From Cristatella mucedo (Eukaryota; Bryozoa; Phylactolaemata; Cristatellidae), in assembly GCA_009760855.2 (NCBI GenBank), contig WPIO01000073.1, positions 145,001 through 209,000 on the forward strand: DNA of 64,000 nucleotides. Reading direction: 5' to 3'. Position numbers and translations under genes: made by a program. The notes under the pieces are model-generated. The model was not told the origin of the DNA and made no database searches. It saw nothing but the letters and a program-made list of their open reading frames with translations. Positions 45,553-54,606 of this stretch are shown piece by piece. How positions within the stretch are numbered: position 1 is the first letter of the stretch; each line of letters opens with the position of its first letter.

Positions 45553-47283
45553 ACACGTCCCCTACCTGGCTACCTTTTATTCATTGGCAAAGTAAAAATA
45601 CTAAGGTTCAACCCATGCTATAACGAACGATGCTTACTGATCTACAACAGCCCTAATCGGGCATGCTACATATTTATAGCAATAGCAGTGCCCCATTAAA
45701 AGGAAAACATATTTTAGCAAAGCTTTCCTTAACAACAGCTAATTAAACAAATGGACAACATGATTAGCATGTAGAGCAATGAGTACTGATCGTATTACAG
45801 AAACATGGGACCACTAAAAGCATTCCAGTACAGAGAACCTCATTGGTGGCTGCCAGATGGCCCAAGAATCATACAACACGGTGAAAAGAACTGCATGTCA
45901 GTTTGCTCTCCCTCCACGCTTGCTCTCCTGCTCATTCTGTCTCAAGCGGTCTCTCTTGCCTGCATTTCTCTCCCTCCCTCTTTCTTGATCTCTCAGTGCT
46001 TCTCATTCTCTCCTCCAATCTATCCTGCCAGCCCTCTTCGGCCAAGCAGTTGTAGTCGGATCGCTTGTTGTATGAAATTAGCAAACCATCAGAAGTGCTT
46101 TGCTTTAGCCAGTTCTTTATATGTCGCAATGAAGCAACCATGATATAACAGCTTATCCCTTATCTTACCCATTTCAGTACGATGCTCATCCACATTGGTA
46201 TTGCCTGTGGTGACGCTCTATGGTCTGCTACAGTGCATGGGGGGTAAGGAAAATGAAAAAAAAAGTCTTTCTGCTTTCGGAGGTCAAAACGGAGTCGTTT
46301 ATGTCACAGCTGCAAATGCCAAGCTTAGCAAAAGATTTCATCAAGTGATCTATACAATGTAGAAATGCCGAAACAGTAAACAGCGCACACAGGTGGAGAC
46401 ACGTGGCACAGCACGAGGCACATGGGAATTAGAATGGCAAGAATGGACAGGGAGAAAGTCCCTCAGCATGACTATGGAAGAAAGCGATACTCATCTATTA
46501 CACCTCGGCATGACCGAGCCAATGCGTTATTAGCAACCTGTAGCCTTATCTAGTCACAGCACTCATTATTTAGGCAGGAGCCCATCTGCTGATGAAATGC
46601 CCCCACCCTGACAGTAAGAGCCATCAATCAGCACTTGTTATGTGACGACGACCAAGATAACGGTAGCCATGCTATCCTTGTAAAAGAATGGGCATGGCTC
46701 TTTCCGACATTTACTTCACCATCTTATAGGTAGCCCAACCGGCCAGTCAACAAGGTCACTTTGGACAGTCCATAACAAGCTACCGACACTAAGCTAGACG
46801 ATCATATGAACCCTCGTTTATGGCAGAAGTTTGACGCTAGCTGCACCGACTGCTAACGGCACAGCAGCATACGCTTTGGCTGAAAATATATACAGGTAGT
46901 ACGACAAGCCGATTAATGAATGATTCAGACTGCCGTACAACGCACAAACAAGCAAAGGAGACAGGCTAGGAGACGACAGAGAAATTACGAACAATGTCGC
47001 AACGTCGGTAGAGAAAAAGGAGGCTATTATTAGCGCTTGGCAACAACTAGATGGCCAGGTATTTATGCGAACCCGTTGCGACTAAAGCAATGAAGGCACG
47101 GTTAAGGCTGGCGGCGCAGTTAAGACAAATAACTTGCTGTGCATTCAAATTTTTGAATGAAAAACACACACATTACGGATTGAAAAGCACCGCTTAGGAT
47201 TGCAACATTCAAGACGAGCGCGCTTACGATTCCTCTTCGTCTGTGCTTTCGCTTTCGGAGAGCGACTGCTTCGGATCGGCCAT
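35076..47283 (-). CDS. PGPEP1: Pyroglutamyl-peptidase I (five exons, complete model)
   Basis: Cytosolic cysteine peptidase (family C15) that removes N-terminal pyroglutamate from peptides. Minus-strand exons: 47228-47283, 44356-44441, 36634-36803, 36259-36497 and 35076-35349. They total 825 bases, 274 residues plus stop, and all four junction phases agree. Key motifs are RVLVTG|FGPF (split by intron 2), [27 protein letters not shown] with the catalytic Glu (residue 121 of the model), [13 protein letters not shown] with the catalytic Cys (187), and AFVHVPPL with the catalytic His (206). The Cys to His spacing of 19 equals that of the human enzyme. Exons 3-5 rest on clear homology; exon 2 on the RVLVTG motif plus a GTACGT donor; exon 1 only on phase, a good GTAAGC donor and its acidic continuity with exon 2. 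The acidic N-terminal extension of ~40 residues is absent from the 209-residue human protein. The first codon could therefore differ. Confidence 0.88.
35727..35761. repeat. (TC)n microsatellite in PGPEP1 intron 4
   Basis: About 35 bp of TC repeat. Confidence 0.95.
35868..36021. repeat. GA-rich purine tract and G run
   Basis: Impure purine tract with GGAGAC and GGAAGA units, followed by a G homopolymer of about 12. Confidence 0.9.
36259..36497 (-). CDS. PGPEP1: PGPEP1 exon 4 (catalytic Glu)
   Basis: 239 bases with acceptor CACTGCTTTGCAG and donor GTGAGT. Contains [17 protein letters not shown] with the catalytic Glu and ends in DDPG plus two bases of Arg. Confidence 0.92.
36634..36803 (-). 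CDS. PGPEP1: PGPEP1 exon 3
   Basis: 170 bases from a TTGCACTTGCAG acceptor, coding [20 protein letters not shown] through LWEQHCPQ. The donor CAG|GTGCTG is weak, but homology fixes the join because CPQ then LVVHVGVSG matches the family exactly. Confidence 0.9.
36828..38665 (-). mobile_element. L2-B LINE, longest copy, in PGPEP1 intron 2
   Basis: Minus-strand copy from the start of RT to the 3' end. Upstream of 38322 the translation includes [20 protein letters not shown], then [20 protein letters not shown] and [20 protein letters not shown]. The catalytic box reads [13 protein letters not shown], so YADD is changed to YADH. The C-terminal block (37464-36880) contains [11 protein letters not shown] and [20 protein letters not shown], followed by the 3' UTR ending ATACATTACAT at about 36828. 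Frameshifts near 37495 and 37950 show it is dead. Same strand as the host gene. Confidence 0.9.
38666..39479. other. PGPEP1 intron 2, no feature recognised
   Basis: AT-rich sequence including a small TTGATA triplication near 39155. No exon is expected here because exons 2 and 3 join directly by homology. Confidence 0.6.
39480..40195 (+). mobile_element. L2-like LINE RT fragment, decayed
   Basis: Broken plus-strand translation shows [27 protein letters not shown] and [15 protein letters not shown] in the order of the L2 RT C-terminal part. Family (A or other) uncertain. Confidence 0.6.
40815..40945 (-). mobile_element. L2-A tail fragment
   Basis: Reverse complement of the ATT-repeat tail and of AAGAGATTGAGTTATCTAAG, then diverged sequence. 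Confidence 0.7.
41268..41408 (-). mobile_element. SINE1, tRNA-derived SINE with L2-A tail, best full copy
   Basis: Minus strand: GAGCTGGTTTGGTCCAGTGG (A-box-like TGGTCCAGTGG), TTAAGGTGCTCGCCCCGACC, then the B-box-like GGGCTCGAGCCC 30-odd bases on, followed by CATATGTGAAGTGCC, AGAGATTAAGCTCTCTGGGG and an AT-rich tail. The A/B box spacing fits a tRNA-type Pol III promoter. Confidence 0.82.
41790..42600. repeat. Array of about four ~170-bp repeats with an inverted final unit
   Basis: Units starting near 41800, 41950, 42118 and 42290 share ATAGAAAACAGTGTTCC, GGTTTACCAACCGAATTTC, GGCATG and TGGCCCGGGCCAGCC. The segment 42400-42595 matches the first unit on the opposite strand (AATTTGAACAGGGATACAGC against AATTTCGAACTGGGATATAAC; GCAATTGCACTTGTACTTTC against GCAATTGCACCTGCATGTTC). 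The inverted similarity may extend to 41715 and 42780. Could be a foldback element or mixed-orientation satellite. Confidence 0.65.
42601..44113. other. PGPEP1 intron 2, no feature recognised
   Basis: Contains a plus-strand open frame of about 150 codons (43168-43629) and an overlapping minus-strand one, neither with family similarity. Confidence 0.5.
44114..44192. repeat. Hairpin-forming inverted repeat in PGPEP1 intron 2
   Basis: Perfect 12-bp inner stem GAGCGATTGCAG (44137-44148) and CTGCAATCGCTC (44161-44172) around a 12-nt loop, extended by GTGACT/AGTCAC and ATGA/TCAT pairs with small internal loops. Overall about 30 paired bases in an 80-nt hairpin, close to the size of a microRNA precursor. 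Confidence 0.75.
44356..44441 (-). CDS. PGPEP1: PGPEP1 exon 2 (ends RVLVTG)
   Basis: 86 bases. The end, SVRVLVT plus the first base of Gly, is the first beta strand of the peptidase fold. The donor is GTACGT. Splicing to 36803 gives VLVTGFGPF, the family N-terminal motif. Confidence 0.75.
44442..47227 (-). other. PGPEP1 intron 1
   Basis: Carries a long CA tract and unassigned sequence. No further exon is needed for the phase. A duplicated CTACTAAGGCAAGCCTT occurs near 44733-44765. Confidence 0.5.
45465..45556. repeat. (CA)n microsatellite
   Basis: About 90 bp, nearly pure. Confidence 0.97.
47228..47283 (-). CDS. PGPEP1: PGPEP1 exon 1 (acidic N-terminus)
   Basis: ATG followed by 17 codons, [18 protein letters not shown], then two bases of a split Ser codon and a GTAAGC donor. 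Joined to exon 2 in phase 2 by a TAG acceptor after a pyrimidine-rich stretch. Role inferred; no homology in this part. Confidence 0.55.
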
Positions 47284-47600
47284 AATTACGGGTGATTCCC
47301 CTGACTAGACGGAACTTAACGGGAATGGAACGTAGCGGCAGTAATTAGCAAAGGAACACGTCTGAATAAGTCCGCGATTTACTCAAGAGCCAAATTAGCC
47401 AGTAATAATAAGAATAGTCATTCAATCGTGGTGATTCGACGTCGAAACCACGTGCACTCTGATCCACAAGGTTATCATGGTGACACTGACAGCGAGTCCG
47501 TAAACATCATGGCGCCTGTGAACCGGGCACGAGGAGTCGTAGTGGCAAGTCTTGCGTGGAAAGCCAGTTAACGGTCCGCCTGTTACCGTATTCAGCTAGG
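47284..47600. promoter_or_regulatory. Putative bidirectional promoter, PGPEP1 (left) and ZSWIM2-like (right)
   Basis: Lies between the inferred PGPEP1 start codon on the minus strand and a probable plus-strand 5' UTR exon. CpG content is higher than in the flanks, and it contains an E-box CACGTG at about 47449. No TATA box seen. Inferred from gene layout. Confidence 0.45.
47430..47600 (+). other. Probable non-coding first exon of the ZSWIM2-like gene
   Basis: Ends at a consensus donor AGG|GTAAGA at 47601. It includes a 20-codon upstream ORF (ATG 47509 to TAA 47571, MAPVNRARGV...). The exon start is unknown and the exon itself is an inference from the donor and from the distance to the coding exon with an early ATG. 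Confidence 0.3.
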
Positions 47601-49224
47601 GTAAGAGCCTTGCATGTAAGATTCCTTATAATTGAGTGGAATTACATTTTTAGAGTCACGCGGAGAAGCTAGGCCATTAGTAATTTGGGTCCAACTAAAA
47701 GTTGCAGCAGGTAGTCACTGAAGAAACTCAATTAAATGCCCAGAAGCATTACACCTCATTGTCTGAGTTCCCTTGTGATTTTAGCGTAGTATCCTATCTC
47801 TAATGTGACGTATTTTGCACTCATTAAGCCAGACTCCGTGTTTCGAGGCTTCATGGCGGTATGGTTTTTAGGTTGACGGCAGTCATTGGCCGCAGCTGCT
47901 TGTGGTGATATCACAAAACACGACCCGTAGTTGATTTGAAACCTTCGCGTTTTCCATATCTCCTTTGCAGTACAGAGCCGAATTTATTCTCATTCACCGT
48001 AATTGCGGCGTTTTTTCTCTTGTGACATCGGTGGATATGATTGATCGGTGCAAGGAATTTCGTTTATATATCAGGGCCACATGAATTTTGAAGGCGTAAT
48101 GCAGGGTAGAGGTGATGTAAATTTTCTGTCTACCGCATGCGAAATATTTTTTGCTATTAGGGCTACTGTCAATGTCGCCACCAAGTGCTCGAACTTATGC
48201 TTTTTCCCAGTGTATCTAGGCCGAAAGGTTTCGCGAGGGTTTCGCCAGTAATTTGAAGCAACGGTCACCAAGGATGGAGTTTACGCACAGGAAAATCAGT
48301 CTGGCGTTTGGTTTTGCTGTCGGTGGTTGCCGCATTTGTGAAAAGCCTACTCTGCTGAAAACATACCGTGATGAAATAGTTATTCATGGATTGCTTAATG
48401 CATGCAAAATAATTTCATGAATAGGTAGTTGCTCCGATACCTTAGCTACCTTCCTGAGAAGACAGCTGCTTTTTGACCTCATCTCACACAAGCCTACTGC
48501 CAAGGCTCACTACGGGTCCTCTATCTTGATAGGCTTTATGTTACAGCTGATTTCCCGAGTCGGTATAGGTTGTGTAAATAATCATTGCACAATCATTGAG
48601 CCTTGCATTGACTGTGACATTTCAACGTATGGGGGGTTCTTGTGAGCCATTTTTAGCAAATCTATCTGCCACATGGTTAGAAAAGGCATGCTCTGTAAGA
48701 GCATGAATTCGGTGTTAATTATTGTAGCAAATCGTGAGCTTGCTTCTAGGCTCAGCCTCTACAATGTGCCTTGGTTACATATACGACCATATTCCTTTTT
48801 TTGTTGATAAGATACATGTAGAGTTTGTTTGTAGTGGCAATGCCAGTACCAAGGTACACAAGTATGGTATTGCGGTATATGATATGACAAAAATCGGCTG
48901 TCGTCTAGCCATGTGATACTTACATTGCAGAGACTGTCAAGACGATCGAATACGGGTTTATATTAAGCCATGATAATCAGCTGAGTGGTTTTCTAGATCG
49001 TTTCTGTTGAAGATGCTATATTTGATTAGCTTTTTATGTGCAATCTGTAGGGACTTGTGCAGAATCACTGGCAGCAATTATTACCTCGGTAGTTTTGCAT
49101 GGTTGATTCGTTGGTCAGTGTACTTGTCCAGCATCTGTATGCATGTGCTTATCTAATGTGTCACCATTATAATTAGCCTGCCTACACCATACAGGCTCCT
49201 TAAGCGGCTATGCATATTTTTCAT
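47601..49224. other. No feature recognised (likely ZSWIM2-like 5' intron)
   Basis: Unique-looking sequence with short ORFs only. Confidence 0.5.
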
Positions 49225-49622
49225 TCCTTCAAAGAATTATTATGATGGTTAAGCATTTGTGTAGCATTCCAAACGAACACTATCACTGTGTAGGCATTTT
49301 ACATATGCTGGAAAGGCAGCATGTCAACTGATTAGCCCTAACATTGTGCATCAGCATGCGTGAGCACTTATGGACAATTATGTGAACTTTCAGCAAATGC
49401 TGTGTAGAACAAGATGGATTTTTAGCTTCTTCTTATGTGTCGAGTGAGAGGATATTGTAATGTTACGTGGTAGCAAGCTCCAGGCTGTGAGTGCATAGGA
49501 GCTCTAGCCATGGTCTCAAAAGCGTTTGAGGTTAGTAAGAAGCAAAGCGAAAACGTCCAGAGACAGAGGACTGGGTGGTACGATGGGAGGCCGAAGGAGG
49601 CATTACTTCAGGTTGGCAGGCC
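49225..49622 (-). mobile_element. L2-A-like 3' fragment, decayed
   Basis: Minus-strand 3' UTR and RT C-terminal remnants. The plus-strand words TGGATTTTTAGCTTCTTC, GTTTGAGGTTAGTA and GGGTGGTACGATG match other minus L2-A copies at 25.9 and 60.4 kb. Confidence 0.6.
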
Positions 49623-49624
49623 CG

Positions 49625-50630
49625 AATGTTATGTATCTCTGTCTGTAACTCCTCAAAGTCATAAAGACCCTATGGGTGTTACGCAAGAGAGTTTTGTTTA
49701 GTGCACTCACAGCCTAAGCGGCTTTTGGTACGAATTCGGTAGCCAATGGACTTCGTCTTACGAAACAAAGAGAAAGTGGGAAGCAAAGCAGCGTCAGGAG
49801 AGCAGTTGAGGTAGCAAGTAGCATGGAAGTAGCAGCTCAGGACCGCTGGAAAGGATGTGCCATAGTCGGCTGCAGGAGAGTAGTTATCGTTGCATAAGAA
49901 TTTTGGAAGCAAGTTCCACAGTCTTGGACCTGCAGTGCTAAACCTTCTGTCGCCAACGGTCTTTAAGTGGAGGAATAGAACAGCAGATTGCTAAATTATC
50001 TTCCACACAGGACCTGAGGGCGCGAACAGGCTGAAACTGGTGCAGCAGTTCAGCTAGGTACGAAGGAGCCAAGCCGTGGCGGGTCTTGTGGGTCAACGTA
50101 AGAACTTTGCTCTGCATCCGTTGCTCAACCGGCATCCATCCTAGCTCTTTTAGCAAAGGAGACACGTGCTCAAACCTCTGGGACTTGAAGACTAGCCTTA
50201 CAGCCACATTCATAGTCACCTGCGGTGGCCTAGTTGCTTTCATTGGTATCCCAGCTAAAAGGGAATTACAATAATCAAGCCGAGACAGAACTAAGGAGCT
50301 AGTTAAATTTTTTGCAAGCCACTGTGGAAGACAGCTCCTAATCTTGGATAGGGATCGGACGTGATGGCTAGCTGTAGAAGCACTTTTTTTGAATGAAGCT
50401 TTTAAAATTAGTGCAGTTGTCAAAAATGGCATCTAAATTTCGAGCACATGGTGATGGTCGCACAATAGCATCACCCATTAGAAGAGCACATAGGGTGTCC
50501 AATGAGTAGCAGTTCAGTTGTATCATCATTTAATTTCAAGAAGTTTTCCGACATCCCGGATCGAATTGTCAGCAATGCAAGCATTCAGTTTCGCAGTTGC
50601 TGCAGCAGATTCCGAAGAGAAGAATAGGGG
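49625..50630 (-). mobile_element. L2-B LINE, RT C-terminus and 3' end, nested in L2-A
   Basis: Minus strand: [20 protein letters not shown] with [20 protein letters not shown] and the L2-B 3' UTR, ending near 49625 (ATACATAACATT). Remnants of L2-A in the same orientation lie on both sides (49.2-49.6 and 50.6-50.8 kb), so it probably inserted into an L2-A copy. Confidence 0.85.
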
Positions 50631-50634
50631 GATC

Positions 50635-50815
50635 TACTGATGATTGATGGGGCCTTGACTTTGATACTTTAAGGTGCAAGTCGATGAGATGATTTGCACT
50701 GTGACATTTAGGATGCTCACGACAGCCAAGTCTAGCTGCATAGTTCTGCACTAACCGTAGTCATCTAGGGCTAGATCCGGAGGGCCTGCAAGTAGAGTCG
50801 AATTTCACTTCATGC
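50635..50815 (-). mobile_element. L2-A RT C-terminal fragment
   Basis: Minus-strand QNYAARLGCREHPKCHSANH then LIDLHLKVSK corresponds to L2-A QNSAARLVCRERRSCHIT and LLADLHWLPVK. Confidence 0.7.
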
Positions 50816-50819
50816 TGTT

Positions 50820-51278
50820 CCTCACACTACATAAAAATATGTTGGTGTTACAGTCTTCAGCTGGTAGGCATCCTAAGTATGGAACTTGCTTCCGGTATGA
50901 TCACTGCATGCAGTGATCTTTCAGCTTTAAAATCTCAGCTCAAGATGCACATGTTCGAGTCAGCTTACTGGCACCAAAGTGAATCTGTCTTTTCATTCCT
51001 GATTGCTTTGCTTGCTTACATGTGCATGATTTAGTGCACATCCCTTTCTGCAGGTCCTAACCGCAAGTCTAATCACTGTCTTCTTAGCTTTAGCTTGGTG
51101 TCCTAGCCAAGATACTTGTTTGATCTTGTATGCTTGTTTAAACAGAAGGCCTTTGGTTATTAATTCTCTTGTATCGAGTTTTGAAGCACCTTGATATAGA
51201 TTTTTTTCTCTCCATGTGAATTTCAAACGATCTATTAATATAAGTATTCTTTTTATTCTTATTAATATCATTGAGTTT
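50820..51278 (+). mobile_element. Third LINE-like 3' end (family C), low copy
   Basis: Plus-strand FSALKSQLKMHMFESAYW resembles the usual L2/CR1 C-terminus (FKSALKTHLF type). It is followed by a 3' UTR with CACCTTGATATAGATTTTTT and an ATTAAT-rich tail. Distinct from L2-A and L2-B; seen once. Confidence 0.5.
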
Positions 51279-51292
51279 CAACAGTCAAAAAG

Positions 51293-51597
51293 AATGTCTC
51301 TAATGCATGGACCAACTTGGCAGTAGCATCCTTATATAAGAAAGCCCAAATTTTGCAATGCTACTTAGCTAAAAGTCGGCAGACTTGACTGCAATAGTAA
51401 TAATAATAATAATAATAATAACAGTATAGTTGTATAGCACCCTCAAAAACTGAATGACTTTCTTGGTACTTTTCAGGTGCTGTAAAAAGCATGACCAAGT
51501 AATTAGTGATAGTATTTGAAGTATCATCAAGCACAACATTGTTAGATGTGACATGCACTAGGTCGACGCGTAGATAGGGTTAGTAGCAGCAGGCATG
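51293..51597 (-). mobile_element. L2-A RT piece joined to L2-A 3' tail
   Basis: 51293-51395 matches the RT segment GCATGGACCAACTTGG to GGCAGACTTGACTG. 51392-51597 is a minus-strand ATT tail with 3' UTR. The two pieces are not adjacent in the intact element, so this is a secondary insertion. Confidence 0.7.
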
Positions 51598-51867
51598 TAA
51601 GCACACCTATTTGTCACAGCATTTAGTGGGTCCTTGTGATTCGTCCTTTGAGTGCTTATGCACTCTGACACTGTGCATGCTGTCACTAACCATATTTGCA
51701 TGCTGACCCTGTGCATGTCGCCTCGAACTATGTTATGCTTGTTGATATTGGGCTTGCCATTACCAACCATATGATCATGCTTCCTTTACAGCATATGTAT
51801 ATTGCCTACAACGGGATGAAGTTCTCTGACGGCACTAAATCAATGTAGTATTATTATTAGTATTAAT
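51598..51867 (+). mobile_element. L2-A 3' end, plus strand
   Basis: ACAGCATTTAGTGGGTCCTT, CATGCTGACCCTGTGCATGT, GATGAAGTTCTCTGACGG and an ATT tail. Directly adjoins the preceding minus copy, forming a tail-out inverted pair. Confidence 0.8.
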
Positions 51868-51879
51868 ATTGTGTTAGCT

Positions 51880-52690
51880 ATGCATGGCAGTAGCAGATCT
51901 AAGCATCATTGAAGTAGGACAGTGGAAATAGGGTTTAGAGGGCCAGTAGTCTTCTTTGACTGGGAGATGAATTTCAGGATAAGGTCACTCTTGGCCTCCT
52001 TGAATGTAGACATTGAGGTACTGAATGGAATTGAGGGATGGAAGTTCCGTGTTGATATTATTGAGAACAGAAGTCCAGAGGGAATGCTGCAACCTTAGGG
52101 ATGGACTCTCTGACCTTGTCTATGTTGCTGACAAATAAGCTTGAACAAGATCAGCTGGGTCACCACAAGGATCACTGTATAAGGAGCTAACCTGGGAGTG
52201 GTTAAGGAAATGGTTGCTGGTAGACATCGGCATTTTTGGATAGGGCATCTGTGATTTGACATTTTTATTTCTAGAGGCTAGACTTGGCCTATGATAAGAG
52301 TGATTGGCATGATCTAAAGTAGTCTTCGTACGCCTGACAATGGTCAGTCAGTCCTGAGCTTTTAAATGCTTTCAGGCTCAATCTTTAGCTTAGTAGACCC
52401 AGCTAGTTTAATGTCAGCGGTAAAGCATAGGCCGTCTGAGTGACGGTGCACATTGGGCTAAGTCATAGGTGCAAACTCATTAAGCATGTCTACAAGTGTC
52501 TTTTTGTAGCATTCTACCAATGATGACAGGTTGGGAGGGGGATTGAAAAGCAGGAGCAAAGAAGATATTTTAACTTTGATAGCATCGATTTCAAGGTTCT
52601 TGAGGTTTTGCGTTTCACAGATAAACTTGGATATGGAGGAGGGCACAGGCTGTAGTCTGAATGAGATCCATATATAAGTAGATTATTTAG
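51880..52690 (-). mobile_element. L2-A endonuclease end, linker and RT start
   Basis: Minus-strand order from 52690: ETQNLKNLEIDAIKVKI (endonuclease C-terminal region), LVDMLNEFAPMT type block, linker, then the RT approach near 51950. Strongly decayed. Confidence 0.7.
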
Positions 52691-52735
52691 TAATAATGGG
52701 GGATGATCGGATACACTTGTGGGATAATATCTGAT

Positions 52736-53195
52736 CGAGCGACTGTGGAGCTGATGTGGCCGTCTAATGAAAGGTCACTATGGAACAGGACACCTTGATT
52801 TAGTCCAGATGAGACAGGAGGTATGCTGGCAGAGCTGATTTTGCATATTAAGTTTCCCGATTTCGTAGTGCAGGAACTGGACACCCAGACTGCCTGCGAA
52901 TGGCTACAGTAGCTAAGTTGACCTAATCCATCTTTTGGGTTTGATTTCCCACTGTGCATGTAATAAAAGGCTTGCCCATTAGTAGTGAGTTGGTTTTATC
53001 ATCATTCAATTCGAGAAGGTTTACTGTCATCCAAATGCAAATATCAGCAATACCTATGCCGAGGCAGTTGAGAGAGTTTGAGTAGCTGGAAGGGATTATA
53101 GCACAGATACCGTTCTGTATCATCTGCATTAAAACGAAAGCCTAGATTGTGCTTGGCGATTAGATCAGCAAGAGTTAGAGTATACATTCCTAATC
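52736..53195 (-). mobile_element. L2-A RT core fragment
   Basis: Minus strand contains NLLELNDDKTNSLLMGKPF and GVLFHSDLSLDGHISSTV, matching the RT part at 29.0-29.2 kb. Joins in element order to the piece at 51293-51395, implying the material between was inserted later. Confidence 0.75.
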
Positions 53196-53404
53196 ATAGC
53201 AGCATCTTTAAAGGGAGCTTGAACAGTGAATAGAGCTAATTGCCATATGGGTAAAAGTGAGAGCTTGCATCGTGAGTTTAAAATACCGGCTCATGTGGCA
53301 CATTGTTACTAGAACATTGTAGAGAGCCATGAGCAGAGTATGCTTTGCATAATTCTCCAGGCAATGACTGTATACTATGAAAAGTGTTAGCTGATTTAAC
53401 AGCC

Positions 53405-53560
53405 TTATTTGTATAGTAGCAGAAGAGCCTTAATGGCTATCGCCACCACTTGCACTAGGCAATAAAGGATCGCACATTGCAGGATTTGAATCAACGACCT
53501 CAGTCGTGAAGAGCTAGCACCTTGCCTCCTGGGTTATCGTGTTCTTGTAAGAGCTGTCTG
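53405..53560 (-). mobile_element. SINE2, tRNA-derived SINE copy
   Basis: Minus strand: ATAACCCAGGAGGCAAGGTG (A-box region), CTCTTCACGACTGAGGTCGT, B-box-like GATTCAAATCC, then TTTATTGCC and GGCGATAGCCATTAAGGCTC. The most complete copy of the family here. Confidence 0.8.
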
Positions 53561-53644
53561 TTATACATAGCAGACTGAACTTACACAAGTTATGCACTAC
53601 AAAACCTGCCAGAACCCCTGCCATGAGACCGACTACTGCTCAGC

Positions 53645-53745
53645 ACCATCTTCGATCGTGCTTCCTTTGCAGCAAATGTAAAGTGCCTAGAAAGAGATCA
53701 AGTTCTCTGAGGGTGCTATATCAAATGTAGTATTAGTATTATTAT
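53645..53745 (+). mobile_element. L2-A 3' tail fragment
   Basis: GCAGCAAATGTAAAGTGCC, AGATCAAGTTCTCTGAGGG and a short ATT-type tail. Confidence 0.8.
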
Positions 53746-54442
53746 TCGAGAGAATCGTGTGATCGAATTGTGTGTCGGCTACTTCGATCATATCAAGGAG
53801 TGGCTGCCGTTTTGGAAATAGATCTTATGTCAGGAGGCCATTGGTAGGAGGTAGCGGAGCAGACTCAGCAGAAAGATAATGTGTAGATCCAGACTGAAAC
53901 TTCAATGTAAGCTATTTTTATTACACATTGTGGGAATAAATCTAATTTGGGAGAGAAACGAAGAAACAGAGTCAAAACAAAACTCAGCTAGTTGAAAGCC
54001 TTCGAATCTAGTGACTTTAGTATGGTTCATGCCATGCTCACTGAAGCTCAGTCGTAGGGATTTTACCTTCTGTTTGTTTGTACAGTTGACTCTTGTTCTA
54101 TTGATCGCAGCCTATTTGGATATCAGGGAGCACATGTTTCGAGGAATGTTCAGAAACGCTACTAGACCAGACTCTTGGTCGATGGTTCAGGAGCAAGGTG
54201 CCTATCCATAACTCTTACAGATACAGATGCAGCTGTGAGATACATCTGACCGGTTAGGCTGGTGATGTTGCATAATCAAGACGTGTGTTTGTCTATTTGC
54301 TAGTTTTAAGCCTTGAAAGAGAAGCAACTTCAAAATTACCATATCGGAATAATGAAAGTTAACAAGTACTGCTTCAGCCATATGTTACCATTTGTTTGTG
54401 CTGATTGTATGCTCAAAATTGGTCTGTTGGTTTTCCGACTAG
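53746..54442. other. No feature recognised (likely ZSWIM2-like intron)
   Basis: Short ORFs only; ends in an acceptor-like GGTTTTCCGACTAG just before the coding exon. Confidence 0.5.
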
Positions 54443-54456
54443 TTGAGTCAGACGCC

Positions 54457-54606
54457 ATGGCACGAAGTGTCAAGTACCGAAGAACATGCTCGGATGCAGT
54501 CTCTTGGAGGCAGGATCAAGCACTAAACTCCACTATGTATATCTTGAAAACCTATGGACCAACTGGATTCTTGCTGAAGGAGGAGGGTGAAGCAAAAGAT
54601 CTCAAG
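54457..54606 (+). CDS. ZSWIM2-like: ZSWIM2-like coding exon A (start codon)
   Basis: MARSVKYRRT start with a strong Kozak context. The acceptor-like TTTTCCGACTAG ends at 54442, leaving a 14-base leader. The frame is also open for 48 codons upstream, but that part shows no similarity. Confidence 0.8.
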
